Shown piece after piece: positions 36,988 to 44,982 of a DNA stretch of 64,000 nucleotides. Every line of letters starts with the position of its first letter. Positions within the stretch are counted from its first letter, which is position 1. The position numbers and the translations under genes are program-made. The notes beneath the pieces were generated by a model. That model had not been told where the DNA came from. It saw nothing but the letters and a program-made list of their open reading frames with translations, and did no database searches. The stretch comes from UBA2336 sp964419145 (GTDB lineage: Bacteria; Bacteroidota; Bacteroidia; Cytophagales; Cyclobacteriaceae), in NCBI GenBank assembly GCA_964419145.1, contig CAYQOM010000008.1, positions 116,544-180,543 of the forward strand. Reading direction: 5' to 3'.

Positions 36988-37637
36988 TCTGTCACCAGTA
37001 TATTTTCACTGGCCTCCTTTGAGATGTACACTTTTTTCTTCCCGTCAATCATAATTTCAAGTGAGCCATCAAATTCCATCCGTTCAAGAATTTTAACGGA
37101 TGCACCGATGTAAATGCCTTGCTTACTCAGGTAATCCAGAAACGCGGGTGAGCTGTTGCGCACGGCACGCATCACGACTTTTTTACCGGAAGCTTCTGCC
37201 AGTGCTATCTGCCGCATTACATGAAACTTTCCATTTTTATCCGGGATGGGATGGCCATGTGGATCAGCTGAGGGAAAGCCAAGAAATTCATCCAGCTTTT
37301 CAATTAGCAATGGAGATTGAATGTGCTCCAGTTGTTCGGCCACATCATGAACCTGGCCCCAATCGAACCCAAGTTTTTCTACCAGGAAGGTTTCCCAAAG
37401 CCGGTGCTTGCGGATGATGGAGAGTGCATGTGCTTTTCCTTGCTTGGTAACCTTAACACCATAATACTTTTCATAGGTAATCAGGTTTTTTACAGCCAGT
37501 TTTTTTACCATATCGGTAACCGATGCAGGCTTGGTTTGAATCGACTCTGCGATTTCGTTGGTGAGCACCGATTTTGTGCCACCATCCGAAAGGTGGTAAA
37601 TGGCTTTCAGGTAGTTTTCTTCGGTAAGACTAAGCAT
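36984..37637 (-). CDS. mntR: Metal-dependent transcriptional regulator, DtxR/MntR family
   Basis: 217 residues: an N-terminal winged helix (residues 1-70, SVLTNEIAESIQTKPASVTDMVKKL), the dimerisation and metal-binding domain (VHDVAEQLEHI and LGFPSADPHGHPIP) and a C-terminal FeoA/SH3-like domain (about 145-217). The ExxEH motif has Glu where DtxR has Cys, as in MntR, but the N-terminal ligands of MntR (Asp8, Glu11) are replaced by Asn and Lys. First gene of the metal uptake operon. A palindromic operator overlaps its promoter, so autoregulation by metal is likely. Confidence 0.92.
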   Translation of the reverse strand: MLSLTEENYLKAIYHLSDGGTKSVLTNEIAESIQTKPASVTDMVKKLAVKNLITYEKYYGVKVTKQGKAHALSIIRKHRLWETFLVEKLGFDWGQVHDVAEQLEHIQSPLLIEKLDEFLGFPSADPHGHPIPDKNGKFHVMRQIALAEASGKKVVMRAVRNSSPAFLDYLSKQGIYIGASVKILERMEFDGSLEIMIDGKKKVYISKEASENILVTE

Positions 37638-37657
37638 ACGCTTTCATTAACGTTATG

Positions 37658-37665
37658 CAAAGCTA
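37658..37665 (-). promoter_or_regulatory. -7 box TAGCTTTG of the metal-uptake operon promoter
   Basis: On the minus strand TAGCTTTG matches the Bacteroidota TAnnTTTG consensus, about 20 bases before the regulator start codon. No clean TTTG -33 element is seen, but the expected -33 position falls inside the operator palindrome, which would suit repression by occlusion. Confidence 0.5.
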
Positions 37666-37670
37666 CAAAG

Positions 37671-37698
37671 TTTAGAGTAGTCTAAAATAATATTTAGA
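37671..37698. promoter_or_regulatory. DtxR/MntR operator: three alternating TTTAGA half-sites
   Basis: TTTAGAGTAGTCTAAA (37671-37686) is a perfect inverted repeat with a 4-base spacer. The second half-site pairs again with a third, TTTAGA at 37693-37698, across 6 bases. It lies 34-61 bases upstream of the DtxR-family regulator gene and overlaps the promoter. DtxR-family regulators bind such AT-rich dyads as paired dimers. The assignment rests on symmetry and position. Confidence 0.7.
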
Positions 37699-37705
37699 TA
37701 ATTTA

Positions 37706-38815
37706 TTATTTCAGGAGCTTGATCAGCGCAGCCACATCCTCCTCGAAGTAAGGATTTGTTTCATTCTCTGAAAGACTGAATCCTTTCATTTTTGTTATAA
37801 CATGTTGATAATCTGTACTTTGACTGAGTATTAGTCCGGTTTTATTTTGTTCTACCAGTGCTTCCGATTGCGCATTGTGCGAGATCAAAACAGGAAGGTT
37901 AAGCCCCATGTACTCATATAGCTTAGTGGGTATGGAGCAAGCTGTACTGGGGTTTGGCGGGTACCAGATGATCCCAAAATCAGCATTGTTGATTTCATTT
38001 AATATCGCTTCATGGGGTACCGGTTGTTCACTTCCTTTATAAAGAATAAAAGTCTTTTGACTGACTATGTTCAACAATTGTTTGTGCACAACTGCTGAAG
38101 GAGTGTGCCCAATTATGGTAAGCGTAACGGAAGGGTCTCGCGCATAAAGTTTATCCGTTAGCCGGATGGCCTCAAATACGCCAGTCGTTTCAGCCAGTGT
38201 ACCGGTAAAGAGAAGTTTGGAATAACCGGTTTGTTTTTTTTTTCTGTATCGGTCGGCTAAAGCTTTCGTGATTTTATTTTCCAACACCAGGTGTGGTTTT
38301 GCAAAGGGGAGCTCATCTGCGTAACCTTTTTCCGCTAGTATGTATGTTGTTATAATCGGGTGTACGAGTCTTTCCTTTAGTCGTACCCATTGGGCCAGTA
38401 ATGATCTTATGCCAACGGGAAAAGCCGTTGTATACCGGATGTTTCGATAATAATTTTCCTGAACATCATACAGCACTTTGCATCCCGTAAGGAATTTACA
38501 CCATAACGCAGTAAACAATAGTTCATGCGTTGTGATGATGAAATAGTCGGGCTTTAGTTCTAGAACCATACGGAGTACCCGAAGAGATGCGAATAACCGG
38601 GTTAGGCTTAGTCGCTTGAATGGGTGAGGAGCAACTGTGTGGAAATGAATTGTGGAATGACCAATTGCGCCACTGGCTGATGGAAAGCCGATAATGTGTA
38701 CGTCATGCCCCGCCTGAGCCAAAGAACTCCCGATTTTCTCAAACATGCGGGTTTCATCCACAGGTTTCAGTATGGATGCCATTACTATTCTGCTGATTTT
38801 GCTTACTTGCGGCAA
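37706..38815 (-). CDS. Glycosyltransferase, GT4-like
   Basis: 369 residues with a GT-B fold pattern: an N-terminal Rossmann segment (ASILKPVDETRMFEKIGSSL, AGHDVHIIGFP) and a C-terminal nucleotide-sugar domain with LLFTGTLAETTGVFEAI and the NNADFGIIWYPPNPST, SIPTKLYEYMGLNLPVLIS stretch near residue 290-320, which places the donor-binding Glu. Probably a cytoplasmic enzyme for a cell-surface glycan; donor and acceptor are unknown. It stands alone: divergent from dapD, with the metal operon having its own promoter downstream. Confidence 0.8.
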   Translation of the reverse strand: MPQVSKISRIVMASILKPVDETRMFEKIGSSLAQAGHDVHIIGFPSASGAIGHSTIHFHTVAPHPFKRLSLTRLFASLRVLRMVLELKPDYFIITTHELLFTALWCKFLTGCKVLYDVQENYYRNIRYTTAFPVGIRSLLAQWVRLKERLVHPIITTYILAEKGYADELPFAKPHLVLENKITKALADRYRKKKQTGYSKLLFTGTLAETTGVFEAIRLTDKLYARDPSVTLTIIGHTPSAVVHKQLLNIVSQKTFILYKGSEQPVPHEAILNEINNADFGIIWYPPNPSTACSIPTKLYEYMGLNLPVLISHNAQSEALVEQNKTGLILSQSTDYQHVITKMKGFSLSENETNPYFEEDVAALIKLLK

Positions 38816-38848
38816 AATTATTTGGGCATTTAAAATCTAGCGTTAAAG

Positions 38849-39661
38849 ATGGAATTAAAACAGATTATAGAAAAGACATGGGATGACAGAAGTCTGTTGC
38901 AACAACCCGAACACCAGGCTGCCATACGCTCCGTTGTGGAAAAGCTGGATAAAGGCGAACTGCGGGTTGCTGAGCCAAGCGATACTGGCTGGCAGGTGAA
39001 CGAATGGGTGAAGAAGGCGGTGATTCTGTATTTTCCGATCCAACAAATGGAAACCATTGAGGTTGGCCCATTTGAATTTCATGACAAGATTGCATTGAAG
39101 AAAAATTATAAAGCCCTTGGGGTGCGTGTGGTTCCACACGCCATTGCCCGCTATGGCGCTTACGTAAGCAAAGGCGTTATCATGATGCCTTCCTATGTAA
39201 ACATTGGCGCGTATGTAGATGAAGGAACCATGGTTGACACCTGGGCTACGGTTGGAAGCTGTGCGCAAATAGGTAAAAATGTTCACTTAAGTGGCGGTGT
39301 TGGTATTGGGGGTGTGTTAGAGCCGGTTCAGGCTGCGCCTGTAATTATTGAAGACAATGCTTTCATCGGATCGCGATGCATTGTGGTGGAAGGTGTGCGT
39401 GTAGGCAAAGAAGCTGTGTTGGGTGCCAACGTTGTACTAACGGCCAGTTCCAAGATCATTGATGTTACCGGGCCATCACCGGTAGAATACAAAGGTTATG
39501 TGCCCGATCGTTCTGTAGTTATTCCCGGATCGTATGTCAAGAAATTTCCCGCAGGTGATTTTTCCGTGGGCTGTGCCTTGATTATTGGCAAGCGCAAGGA
39601 GAGTACCGACAAGAAAACTTCATTGAATGACGCCTTACGGGAAAATAATGTGTCGGTTTAG
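38849..39661 (+). CDS. dapD: 2,3,4,5-tetrahydropyridine-2,6-dicarboxylate N-succinyltransferase
   Basis: 270 residues, matching the usual DapD length of about 270-275. The N-terminal helical domain is followed by left-handed beta-helix hexapeptide repeats (VNIGAYVDEGTMVDTWATVG, GVGIGGVLEPVQAAPVIIED, IGSRCIVVEGVRVG). It transfers succinyl from succinyl-CoA to tetrahydrodipicolinate in the diaminopimelate/lysine pathway in the cytoplasm. It is divergent from the glycosyltransferase gene with only 33 bases between, so the two promoters overlap. Confidence 0.97.
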   Translation: MELKQIIEKTWDDRSLLQQPEHQAAIRSVVEKLDKGELRVAEPSDTGWQVNEWVKKAVILYFPIQQMETIEVGPFEFHDKIALKKNYKALGVRVVPHAIARYGAYVSKGVIMMPSYVNIGAYVDEGTMVDTWATVGSCAQIGKNVHLSGGVGIGGVLEPVQAAPVIIEDNAFIGSRCIVVEGVRVGKEAVLGANVVLTASSKIIDVTGPSPVEYKGYVPDRSVVIPGSYVKKFPAGDFSVGCALIIGKRKESTDKKTSLNDALRENNVSV

Positions 39662-39744
39662 GCCCTGAAACGTACGAAAATCATTTTTGGCACCGGGTTT
39701 GAAAGCATAATGCATAGGAAATATCTGTTTTATAACTTTGTACC

Positions 39745-40560
39745 ATGCGTCTCCTAGGCTTAAGTGCTTCTCTGTTCATCATCCTCACCGCTTTTACTCA
39801 GAGTGAAAACGACATTTATCCATACGTCCCCAATAACAGCTTTGGTAAGGGCGAAGTACTGGAGTATAAAATGAGTTATGGCATTTTCAATATTGGAAAG
39901 GGTACAACGGTTATCCATGACACCTACCACAAAATCAACGATCGCCATTGCTTTAAGGTAGATGTGTATGGGAGAACTACCGGTATGGTGGATTGGGTAG
40001 CCGATGTGAATGACCAGTGGGGTGCCTATATTGATACTGTGGCATTGGTTCCACATATGTCATACCGGAAAATTCGTGAAGGCCGTTATAAGAAAGATGA
40101 AGTAGTGAACTTCAATCATGAAAAGGGTAAAATCGAAGCCAAAGTAATGAACCATAAAACCGGACAGTATAAAGACCCGATGTATTACGATGCACCTCCT
40201 CAAGTGCGCGACCTGATTGCCGGATTTATGTACATGCGCACACAGGATTTTAGTAAAGTGAAAGTGAACGATACCATAGTTGTAAAAGGTTTTTTTGAGG
40301 ATACACTTTACGAATTAAAAATTTTGTTCGCAGGCAAAGAAACTATTAAAACAAAGGCTGGTAAATTCAATGCAATTGTTCTTAAGCCTATAATGCCGGA
40401 TAATAAATTGTTCAGTGGGGAGAACTCTATTACAGCCTGGTTTTCGGATGATAAAAACCGAATCCCCATTAAGATCAGCGCCAATATGTTTATTGGCAGT
40501 GCGGGGGTTGAACTCACTTCATACAAAGGTCTTCGTAATCCGATTAACCGCATCAAATAA
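39745..40560 (+). CDS. DUF3108 domain-containing exported protein
   Basis: 271 residues with a signal peptide (1-19, ending AFTQ). The body is a DUF3108 domain: GEVLEYKMSYGIFNIGKGTTVI, KVDVYGRTTGMVDWVADV, and a C-terminal WFSDDKNRIPIKISANMFIGS motif. The family is periplasmic and all-beta, with no established activity. TAACTTTG at 39733-39740, directly in front of the ATG, matches a Bacteroidota -7 box and would give a leaderless transcript if used. The DUF4174 gene follows 30 bases later. Confidence 0.88.
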   Translation: MRLLGLSASLFIILTAFTQSENDIYPYVPNNSFGKGEVLEYKMSYGIFNIGKGTTVIHDTYHKINDRHCFKVDVYGRTTGMVDWVADVNDQWGAYIDTVALVPHMSYRKIREGRYKKDEVVNFNHEKGKIEAKVMNHKTGQYKDPMYYDAPPQVRDLIAGFMYMRTQDFSKVKVNDTIVVKGFFEDTLYELKILFAGKETIKTKAGKFNAIVLKPIMPDNKLFSGENSITAWFSDDKNRIPIKISANMFIGSAGVELTSYKGLRNPINRIK

Positions 40561-40590
40561 CATTCTTCGTTTTCAGGTGTTAAACACGTC

Positions 40591-40977
40591 ATGTTGAAAT
40601 GGCTTGTTGCATTTTTATTGGTTTCACAAACAGGATTTACCCAACCATCATTCTCCAGGTATAGAACGGTTTATATTTTCTACACAACTGATACTCGTGA
40701 GCCTTTAAATCAACAATTGAAATGGCTTTCAGCGGATAAGGCAGGTTGTGATGAACGTGATATCCAAATCATCCAGTTTGATATACAAAAGGCTCATAAA
40801 AGTGAGCTTGATAAGTTTTCGGTTAATGAGAAGTTTACCGTAGTGCTGCTGGGAAAAGATGGTACGGAAAAATACAGGAGCGAAGAACCGATACGGACAA
40901 AAGCACTTTTTACGCTTATCGATCAGATGCCCATGCGACAATCAGAACTAAAAAGAAAGGGTAATAGTCCTTACTGA
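40591..40977 (+). CDS. DUF4174 domain-containing exported protein
   Basis: 128 residues with a signal peptide (1-18, ending GFTQ). The rest fits the small thioredoxin-like DUF4174 family: an initial strand YRTVYIFYTTD, a central RDIQIIQFDI strand and KFTVVLLGKDGTEKYRSEEP. No CxxC pair is present; the single Cys in KAGCDERD is not in an active-site position, so redox activity is unlikely. Probably co-transcribed with the preceding DUF3108 gene. Confidence 0.8.
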   Translation: MLKWLVAFLLVSQTGFTQPSFSRYRTVYIFYTTDTREPLNQQLKWLSADKAGCDERDIQIIQFDIQKAHKSELDKFSVNEKFTVVLLGKDGTEKYRSEEPIRTKALFTLIDQMPMRQSELKRKGNSPY

Positions 40978-41026
40978 TTTGATCTTTTTTGTGTTACTTA
41001 TAGCATAAATTAAACGACCTGATCCT

Positions 41027-41401
41027 ATGTTACAAGAATTCAAAAAGTTTGCCATGCGGGGCAATGTAATCGACCTCGCCATTGGTGTGATCATCGGAGG
41101 TGCATTTGGTAAGATTGTGAGCTCTCTGATTGACGATGTAATTACTCCCTTGCTTTTAAAGCCAGCGTTGGATGCTGCTCAATTGAGTGAGCTGAGTGAA
41201 CTTACTCTATGGGGTACTGTAAAGTATGGCAATTTTTTGGCAGGTGTGCTTAACTTTATCATTATCGCTTTTGTGCTATTCCTGATCGTTAAAGGGATCA
41301 ATGCAGCGAAGAAGAAGGAGGAAGCTGCACCAGCCGCACCGCCAGCACCACCTGCCGATGTGCAGTTGTTGACTGAAATTCGTGATTTATTGAAAAAGTA
41401 A
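41027..41401 (+). CDS. mscL: Large-conductance mechanosensitive channel MscL
   Basis: 124 residues, close to the normal 130-140. It begins with the conserved amphipathic N-terminal segment (EFKKFAMRGNVIDLAIGVIIGGAFG), has TM1 with the gate (about 15-40), TM2 (about 70-92, FLAGVLNFIIIAFVLFLIVKG) and a C-terminal helix ahead of which lies an Ala/Pro-rich linker (PAAPPAPPADV). It releases osmolytes from the cytoplasm on hypo-osmotic shock. A palindromic repeat follows the stop. Confidence 0.97.
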   Translation: MLQEFKKFAMRGNVIDLAIGVIIGGAFGKIVSSLIDDVITPLLLKPALDAAQLSELSELTLWGTVKYGNFLAGVLNFIIIAFVLFLIVKGINAAKKKEEAAPAAPPAPPADVQLLTEIRDLLKK

Positions 41402-41406
41402 TTATT

Positions 41407-41461
41407 CGGGGTTGGGACTAGGTGTTGGGTTGTTTACTAAACACCTAACACCCAAAACCTA
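41407..41461. repeat. Palindromic repeat between mscL and hbd (bidirectional terminator-like)
   Basis: An imperfect inverted repeat, TAGGTGTTGGGTTGTTTA paired with TAAACACCTAACACCC and AAAACCTA, fills the gap between two convergent genes. Both strands could form a long hairpin. The TAG stop codon of hbd (41459-41461) is part of the right arm. No long T-run follows. Confidence 0.6.
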
Positions 41462-42346
41462 TTTAAACCTGTCGGCCACAACCAACTCCTTACTGCCGGC
41501 TGTGTAGGTATAGAAACCATTACCTGTTTTTACGCCTTTATGCCCGGCTTGAACCATGTTAACCAGCAGCGGGCATGGTGCGTATTTCGGATTTCCGAAT
41601 CCATCATGCAATACATGTAATATCGAAAGGCAAACATCCAATCCGATAAAGTCGGCCAGTTGCAGCGGACCCATCGGGTGAGCCATACCCAATTTCATTA
41701 CCGTATCAATTTCAGTAACTCCGGCTACGCCTTCGTATAAGGTGTAAATGGCTTCGTTGATCATGGGCATTAAAATCCGGTTCGCTACAAAGCCAGGGTA
41801 ATCATTTACTTCAACCGGAACCTTCTCCAACATTTTGGAAAGGTTCATGATGGTTTGAGTCATCGTATCGCTGGTGTTGTAGCCACGAATAACTTCCACC
41901 AGTTTCATCACCGGTACCGGATTCATAAAGTGCATACCAATTACTTTATCCGGTCGTTTGGTTGCTGCCGCGATTTTGGTAATGGATATGGATGATGTAT
42001 TCGAAGCCAGGATGGCCTCGGGTTTACTGTATGCATCCAGATCGCTAAAAATCTTGAGCTTCAGATCCACATTTTCAGTGGCAGCTTCAACAATCAGATC
42101 GGCTGTGCTTACACCGGCTTTCAAATCTGTATGGGTAGTAATGTTGCTCAATGCTTTATTCTTCGCATCTTCTGTAATCAGTTGTTTGGAAACTTGTCTA
42201 TCAAGGTTTTTGCCAATGGTCGCCAATGCTTTTTTAAGGGCATCTTCTGAAATATCCACCAGGTTTACGGCATACCCATACTGCGCAAACACGTGTGCAA
42301 TGCCATTGCCCATCGTACCGGAGCCAATTACTGCAATCTGCTTCAT
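41459..42346 (-). CDS. hbd: 3-hydroxybutyryl-CoA dehydrogenase
   Basis: 295 residues, typical for the short family. The NAD-binding motif IGSGTMGNGIAHVFAQYG is at the start (residues 6-23). Active-site landmarks include ASNTSSISITKIAAATKRP and GMHFMNPVPVMKLVEVIRG (catalytic His) and the C-terminal domain NRILMPMINEAIYTLYEGVA. It oxidises 3-hydroxyacyl-CoA to 3-oxoacyl-CoA in fatty acid or butyrate metabolism in the cytoplasm. It is not next to other beta-oxidation genes. Start at 42346, 59 bases from the divergent membrane protein gene. Confidence 0.95.
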   Translation of the reverse strand: MKQIAVIGSGTMGNGIAHVFAQYGYAVNLVDISEDALKKALATIGKNLDRQVSKQLITEDAKNKALSNITTHTDLKAGVSTADLIVEAATENVDLKLKIFSDLDAYSKPEAILASNTSSISITKIAAATKRPDKVIGMHFMNPVPVMKLVEVIRGYNTSDTMTQTIMNLSKMLEKVPVEVNDYPGFVANRILMPMINEAIYTLYEGVAGVTEIDTVMKLGMAHPMGPLQLADFIGLDVCLSILHVLHDGFGNPKYAPCPLLVNMVQAGHKGVKTGNGFYTYTAGSKELVVADRFK

Positions 42347-42405
42347 AAGAATTTATTATTTTGTGCCTGCCTGCGACAAGCAGACGCAAATATATAGGTA
42401 AACGC

Positions 42406-42891
42406 ATGTCAGCAAAACAAAATCCCACACGATTGTCATCTCGGTTTCTCGGGCCTTATCGATGGGTGCTTTATGTCATTTATATTGGAGCATTTGGATC
42501 GATAGTCTACGCATCGGTTACCCGTGGTTGGACCTACGCGATTTTTCAAGGAGGTTTGTATGGATGGATTTTGTATCTGCTGATTCGAATGGTTACTAAA
42601 TTCCAACAAGTCTCATTTGATGATGATTTTTTGTACGTCTACTTAAAGAAACAAGACTACATCGTTCCTTTAGAAAACATAGAGTCTGTAGAAATTGAAT
42701 CACTTGGAGGTGTATACAAAGTCAACCTCTACCATCCCGAACAATTGGGGAAGGAATTCTATTTCAAAACATCTTTGCTCTATCCGTTAAATGCAAAGAA
42801 AAAAGATGCACTCGTAAACGTGCTCCGTAAGAAAATCGATCTGGCTAAATCAAAGCGTCAGGTCTATCAGCGCAATGCATTAATGAGCTAG
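42406..42891 (+). CDS. Small membrane protein of unknown function
   Basis: 161 residues from the ATG at 42406 (MSAKQNPTRLSS); the extended frame needs a TTG and overlaps the divergent promoter region. Two closely spaced transmembrane helices (about 20-70, WVLYVIYIGAFGSIVYASV and GGLYGWILYLLIRMV) are followed by a cytoplasmic-looking PH-like domain (VSFDDDFLYVYLKKQDYIVPL, ENIESVEIESLGG). This architecture resembles small bacterial PH-domain membrane proteins. No family name can be given with confidence. It is convergent with the ArsC-like gene and overlaps it by 4 bases. Confidence 0.75.
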   Translation: MSAKQNPTRLSSRFLGPYRWVLYVIYIGAFGSIVYASVTRGWTYAIFQGGLYGWILYLLIRMVTKFQQVSFDDDFLYVYLKKQDYIVPLENIESVEIESLGGVYKVNLYHPEQLGKEFYFKTSLLYPLNAKKKDALVNVLRKKIDLAKSKRQVYQRNALMS

Positions 42892-43295
42892 TCGTCACGC
42901 TTGAGGTGCGGAAGCACCTTGCTGGCGCTTTTTGGGGTGCCTAGTTTCAGAATATCAGCCGGTTGATGACACACGACTGCCTTACCATTAAAAATGGCAA
43001 TCGGGTTTTTGATCAATTGCGGATTGTGCATGATTACGTCCAACCAGCCCGTCATGGTATAGGTTTGTGTGCCCACTTTGGTTTTGTAATCAGGGTGCGA
43101 CTGATCCAACAAATCCTGTGGTTCAACCCCTAATTTTGTAATCACTTCCTTCCAGTAGGTAGGTCCTAGTTTCTCATTAAGCGAATCAACTTCATTAATA
43201 TGGCTGCAGATGTCCAGCGCCATAGCCTTGGTTTTCTTTCCATCCGAAGAATTCGGATTGTACAATAGAAACAGTTCGTTTGGGTGATATTGCAT
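42888..43295 (-). CDS. ArsC/Spx-like thioredoxin-fold protein lacking the catalytic cysteine
   Basis: 135 residues. Overall it follows the arsenate reductase (ArsC) family: FLLYNPNSSDGKKTKAMAL at the start, YWKEVITKLGVEPQDLL in the middle and LIKNPIAIFNGKAVVCHQP near the end. Where ArsC has the catalytic Cys after HNP, this protein has Ser (YNPNSS), and the arginine of the RPIV motif is replaced by Asn. It should therefore not reduce arsenate. It may be a regulatory or binding relative, as Spx-type proteins are. Next to a lipoprotein gene on the same strand, with 73 bases between. Confidence 0.78.
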   Translation of the reverse strand: MQYHPNELFLLYNPNSSDGKKTKAMALDICSHINEVDSLNEKLGPTYWKEVITKLGVEPQDLLDQSHPDYKTKVGTQTYTMTGWLDVIMHNPQLIKNPIAIFNGKAVVCHQPADILKLGTPKSASKVLPHLKRDD

Positions 43296-43368
43296 AGTTG
43301 CCGGGTTTTAATCAAACGATCAAGGGAACTTGAAGATACAAAAAACCGGGAGCAAATAAAATGGGCGA

Positions 43369-43737
43369 TCACTCAAGCGTTACCTCATTCGCTAAACCCA
43401 TGGCAGTAAAGCGAACAATCAGTTTTTTCGGATTTTCAGAAGGTGTTTCACACGCAGGGCCGGCAGTAATAAAATAGGTATAAAATTTCTGGTTGCGCTT
43501 GTACAGTTCGTTTTGATCGGGTCGACCCATAAGTTTGATAATCTGCTTCTCGTTGAGGGCAAGCAGTTTGTCTTTTTCATTTCGGATGGCTTGCTCCATT
43601 GCTGATCGCTTTCCGGAACAGCCTTGACTATCGGCTTTCCATTCCTCGAGGTTAACGGATTCAAAGGTGGGCAGGGATTTTCCGCACGCAACCAAAAAAA
43701 TGAAAAGAATCAGACTAAGCGAGTTGAACGGCCGCAT
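43369..43737 (-). CDS. Small lipoprotein of unknown function
   Basis: About 122 residues from the ATG at 43737 (MRPFNSLSLILFIFLVACGKS), which gives a proper lipoprotein signal with the Cys at residue 18; the longer frame adds an unlikely leader. The body has SQGCSGKRSAMEQAIRNEKD and IKLMGRPDQNELYKRNQKFY, then a Cys-containing AGPACETP stretch. The GRPDQ segment resembles small outer-membrane lipoproteins of the SmpA/BamE type only loosely. The start lies 23 bases inside the end of the desaturase gene, suggesting coupling. Confidence 0.72.
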   Translation of the reverse strand: MRPFNSLSLILFIFLVACGKSLPTFESVNLEEWKADSQGCSGKRSAMEQAIRNEKDKLLALNEKQIIKLMGRPDQNELYKRNQKFYTYFITAGPACETPSENPKKLIVRFTAMGLANEVTLE

Positions 43738-44944
43738 GTTTTTTGATGATGGCATAAAACCAGGTAAATGAAATAAAGAAATAGCTGATACCAATAAAAT
43801 AGTACCATGTTGGAAGGTTGAGAAAATAGGTTAGGACTATCAGCAAAGCAGGGTAGAGTATAATGCGTAACCATTCCGACCACACCACCCACTTTCGGGT
43901 TTCAAACAACACCCCGCAATTCACAACGGTTAAAGAAATCAATACGGTGATAAAGGCTTTTTCACTCAATGAAAACTTAGCAGAGTTGAACAAGAACAAA
44001 GCCGTTGCCACCAAACACAAGGTATATTGAAACAACACATAGTAATTCAACATAATGGGTGCTGGTGTATCGTACTTTTGATATGTGGCTTTATCTACTT
44101 CCGGTGCTGCCCGGTATCCGCCCATGTAGTCGGGTAGCCAACCTGGTTTTTTAAACAAATACTTAATGCGATCACTCCACTTCGGTATTTGTTTGATGTC
44201 TTTACCCATCTCAGCATAATGGCTGATGTTTGCCCAGATGGGATTCCAACTGTTGATGGGTTTGGTAATGCCATACGTGGGTCGTTCTTCCTCCTCCTGA
44301 AAAGTGCCAAACATTTTGTCCCAAATGATCAACGTTCCCGCGTGGTTTTTATCGATGTACTTCGGATCGCGCCCATGATGTACGCGGTGGTGGGAGGGTG
44401 TGTTGAAGATGTATTCAAACCAACCCATTTTGTTGATCGTTTCGGTATGAATCCAAAACTGGTACAGTGTTATGAATGCCGACATCAAGGCGAAGTCGAG
44501 GGTTTTAAAACCGATAAAGGCAAGCGGCAGACTAAACGCAAATGTCCACACCACTTGCAGGGAGCTTTGACGAAGTGCAACCGATAAGTTGTACTCTTCG
44601 CTCTGGTGATGCACCACATGTCCGCCCCAGAACAAGTTAATTTCATGGCTCATCCGGTGCGCCCAATAGTAAGCCATATCAGCCAGCAGGAACAGCATCA
44701 ACCAATAGAACCATGTACGTTCAAGTGTAAAGAAGGCAAAGTGCTCAAACAGAAACTGGTAGGCACCAATCGCAAATATTTTCAAAAACAATCCGGACAA
44801 CTGACTGGTGATGCCGCAGCTCAGGTTTGCAATCGCATCAGGCAGCCGGTACAGCTTCTGGTGCGTGAGCCGCTCCACAATCAGTTCAATGCCCATCAGG
44901 ATGAAAAAGATGGGTATGGAAAGCACAATCGGGTTTATGTTCAA
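43715..44944 (-). CDS. Sterol desaturase / fatty acid hydroxylase family membrane protein
   Basis: 409 residues. The diiron His clusters of the family are present: HRMSHE (near 92), HVVHHQSEEYN (near 107) and, further on, HRVHHGRDPKYIDKN (near 190). Hydrophobic helices flank them (about 5-25, 45-70, 80-95, 130-160). The C-terminal 130 residues add four more hydrophobic segments not needed for the diiron core. Such enzymes use O2 to hydroxylate or desaturate lipids in the inner membrane; the substrate is unknown. It is the first gene of a run with the lipoprotein and ArsC-like genes and is divergent from a small membrane protein gene. Confidence 0.9.
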   Translation of the reverse strand: MNINPIVLSIPIFFILMGIELIVERLTHQKLYRLPDAIANLSCGITSQLSGLFLKIFAIGAYQFLFEHFAFFTLERTWFYWLMLFLLADMAYYWAHRMSHEINLFWGGHVVHHQSEEYNLSVALRQSSLQVVWTFAFSLPLAFIGFKTLDFALMSAFITLYQFWIHTETINKMGWFEYIFNTPSHHRVHHGRDPKYIDKNHAGTLIIWDKMFGTFQEEEERPTYGITKPINSWNPIWANISHYAEMGKDIKQIPKWSDRIKYLFKKPGWLPDYMGGYRAAPEVDKATYQKYDTPAPIMLNYYVLFQYTLCLVATALFLFNSAKFSLSEKAFITVLISLTVVNCGVLFETRKWVVWSEWLRIILYPALLIVLTYFLNLPTWYYFIGISYFFISFTWFYAIIKKHAAVQLA

Positions 44945-44982
44945 GGTGTTTTGTTGTTTATTTGCGGCACTAATTTACGAAC

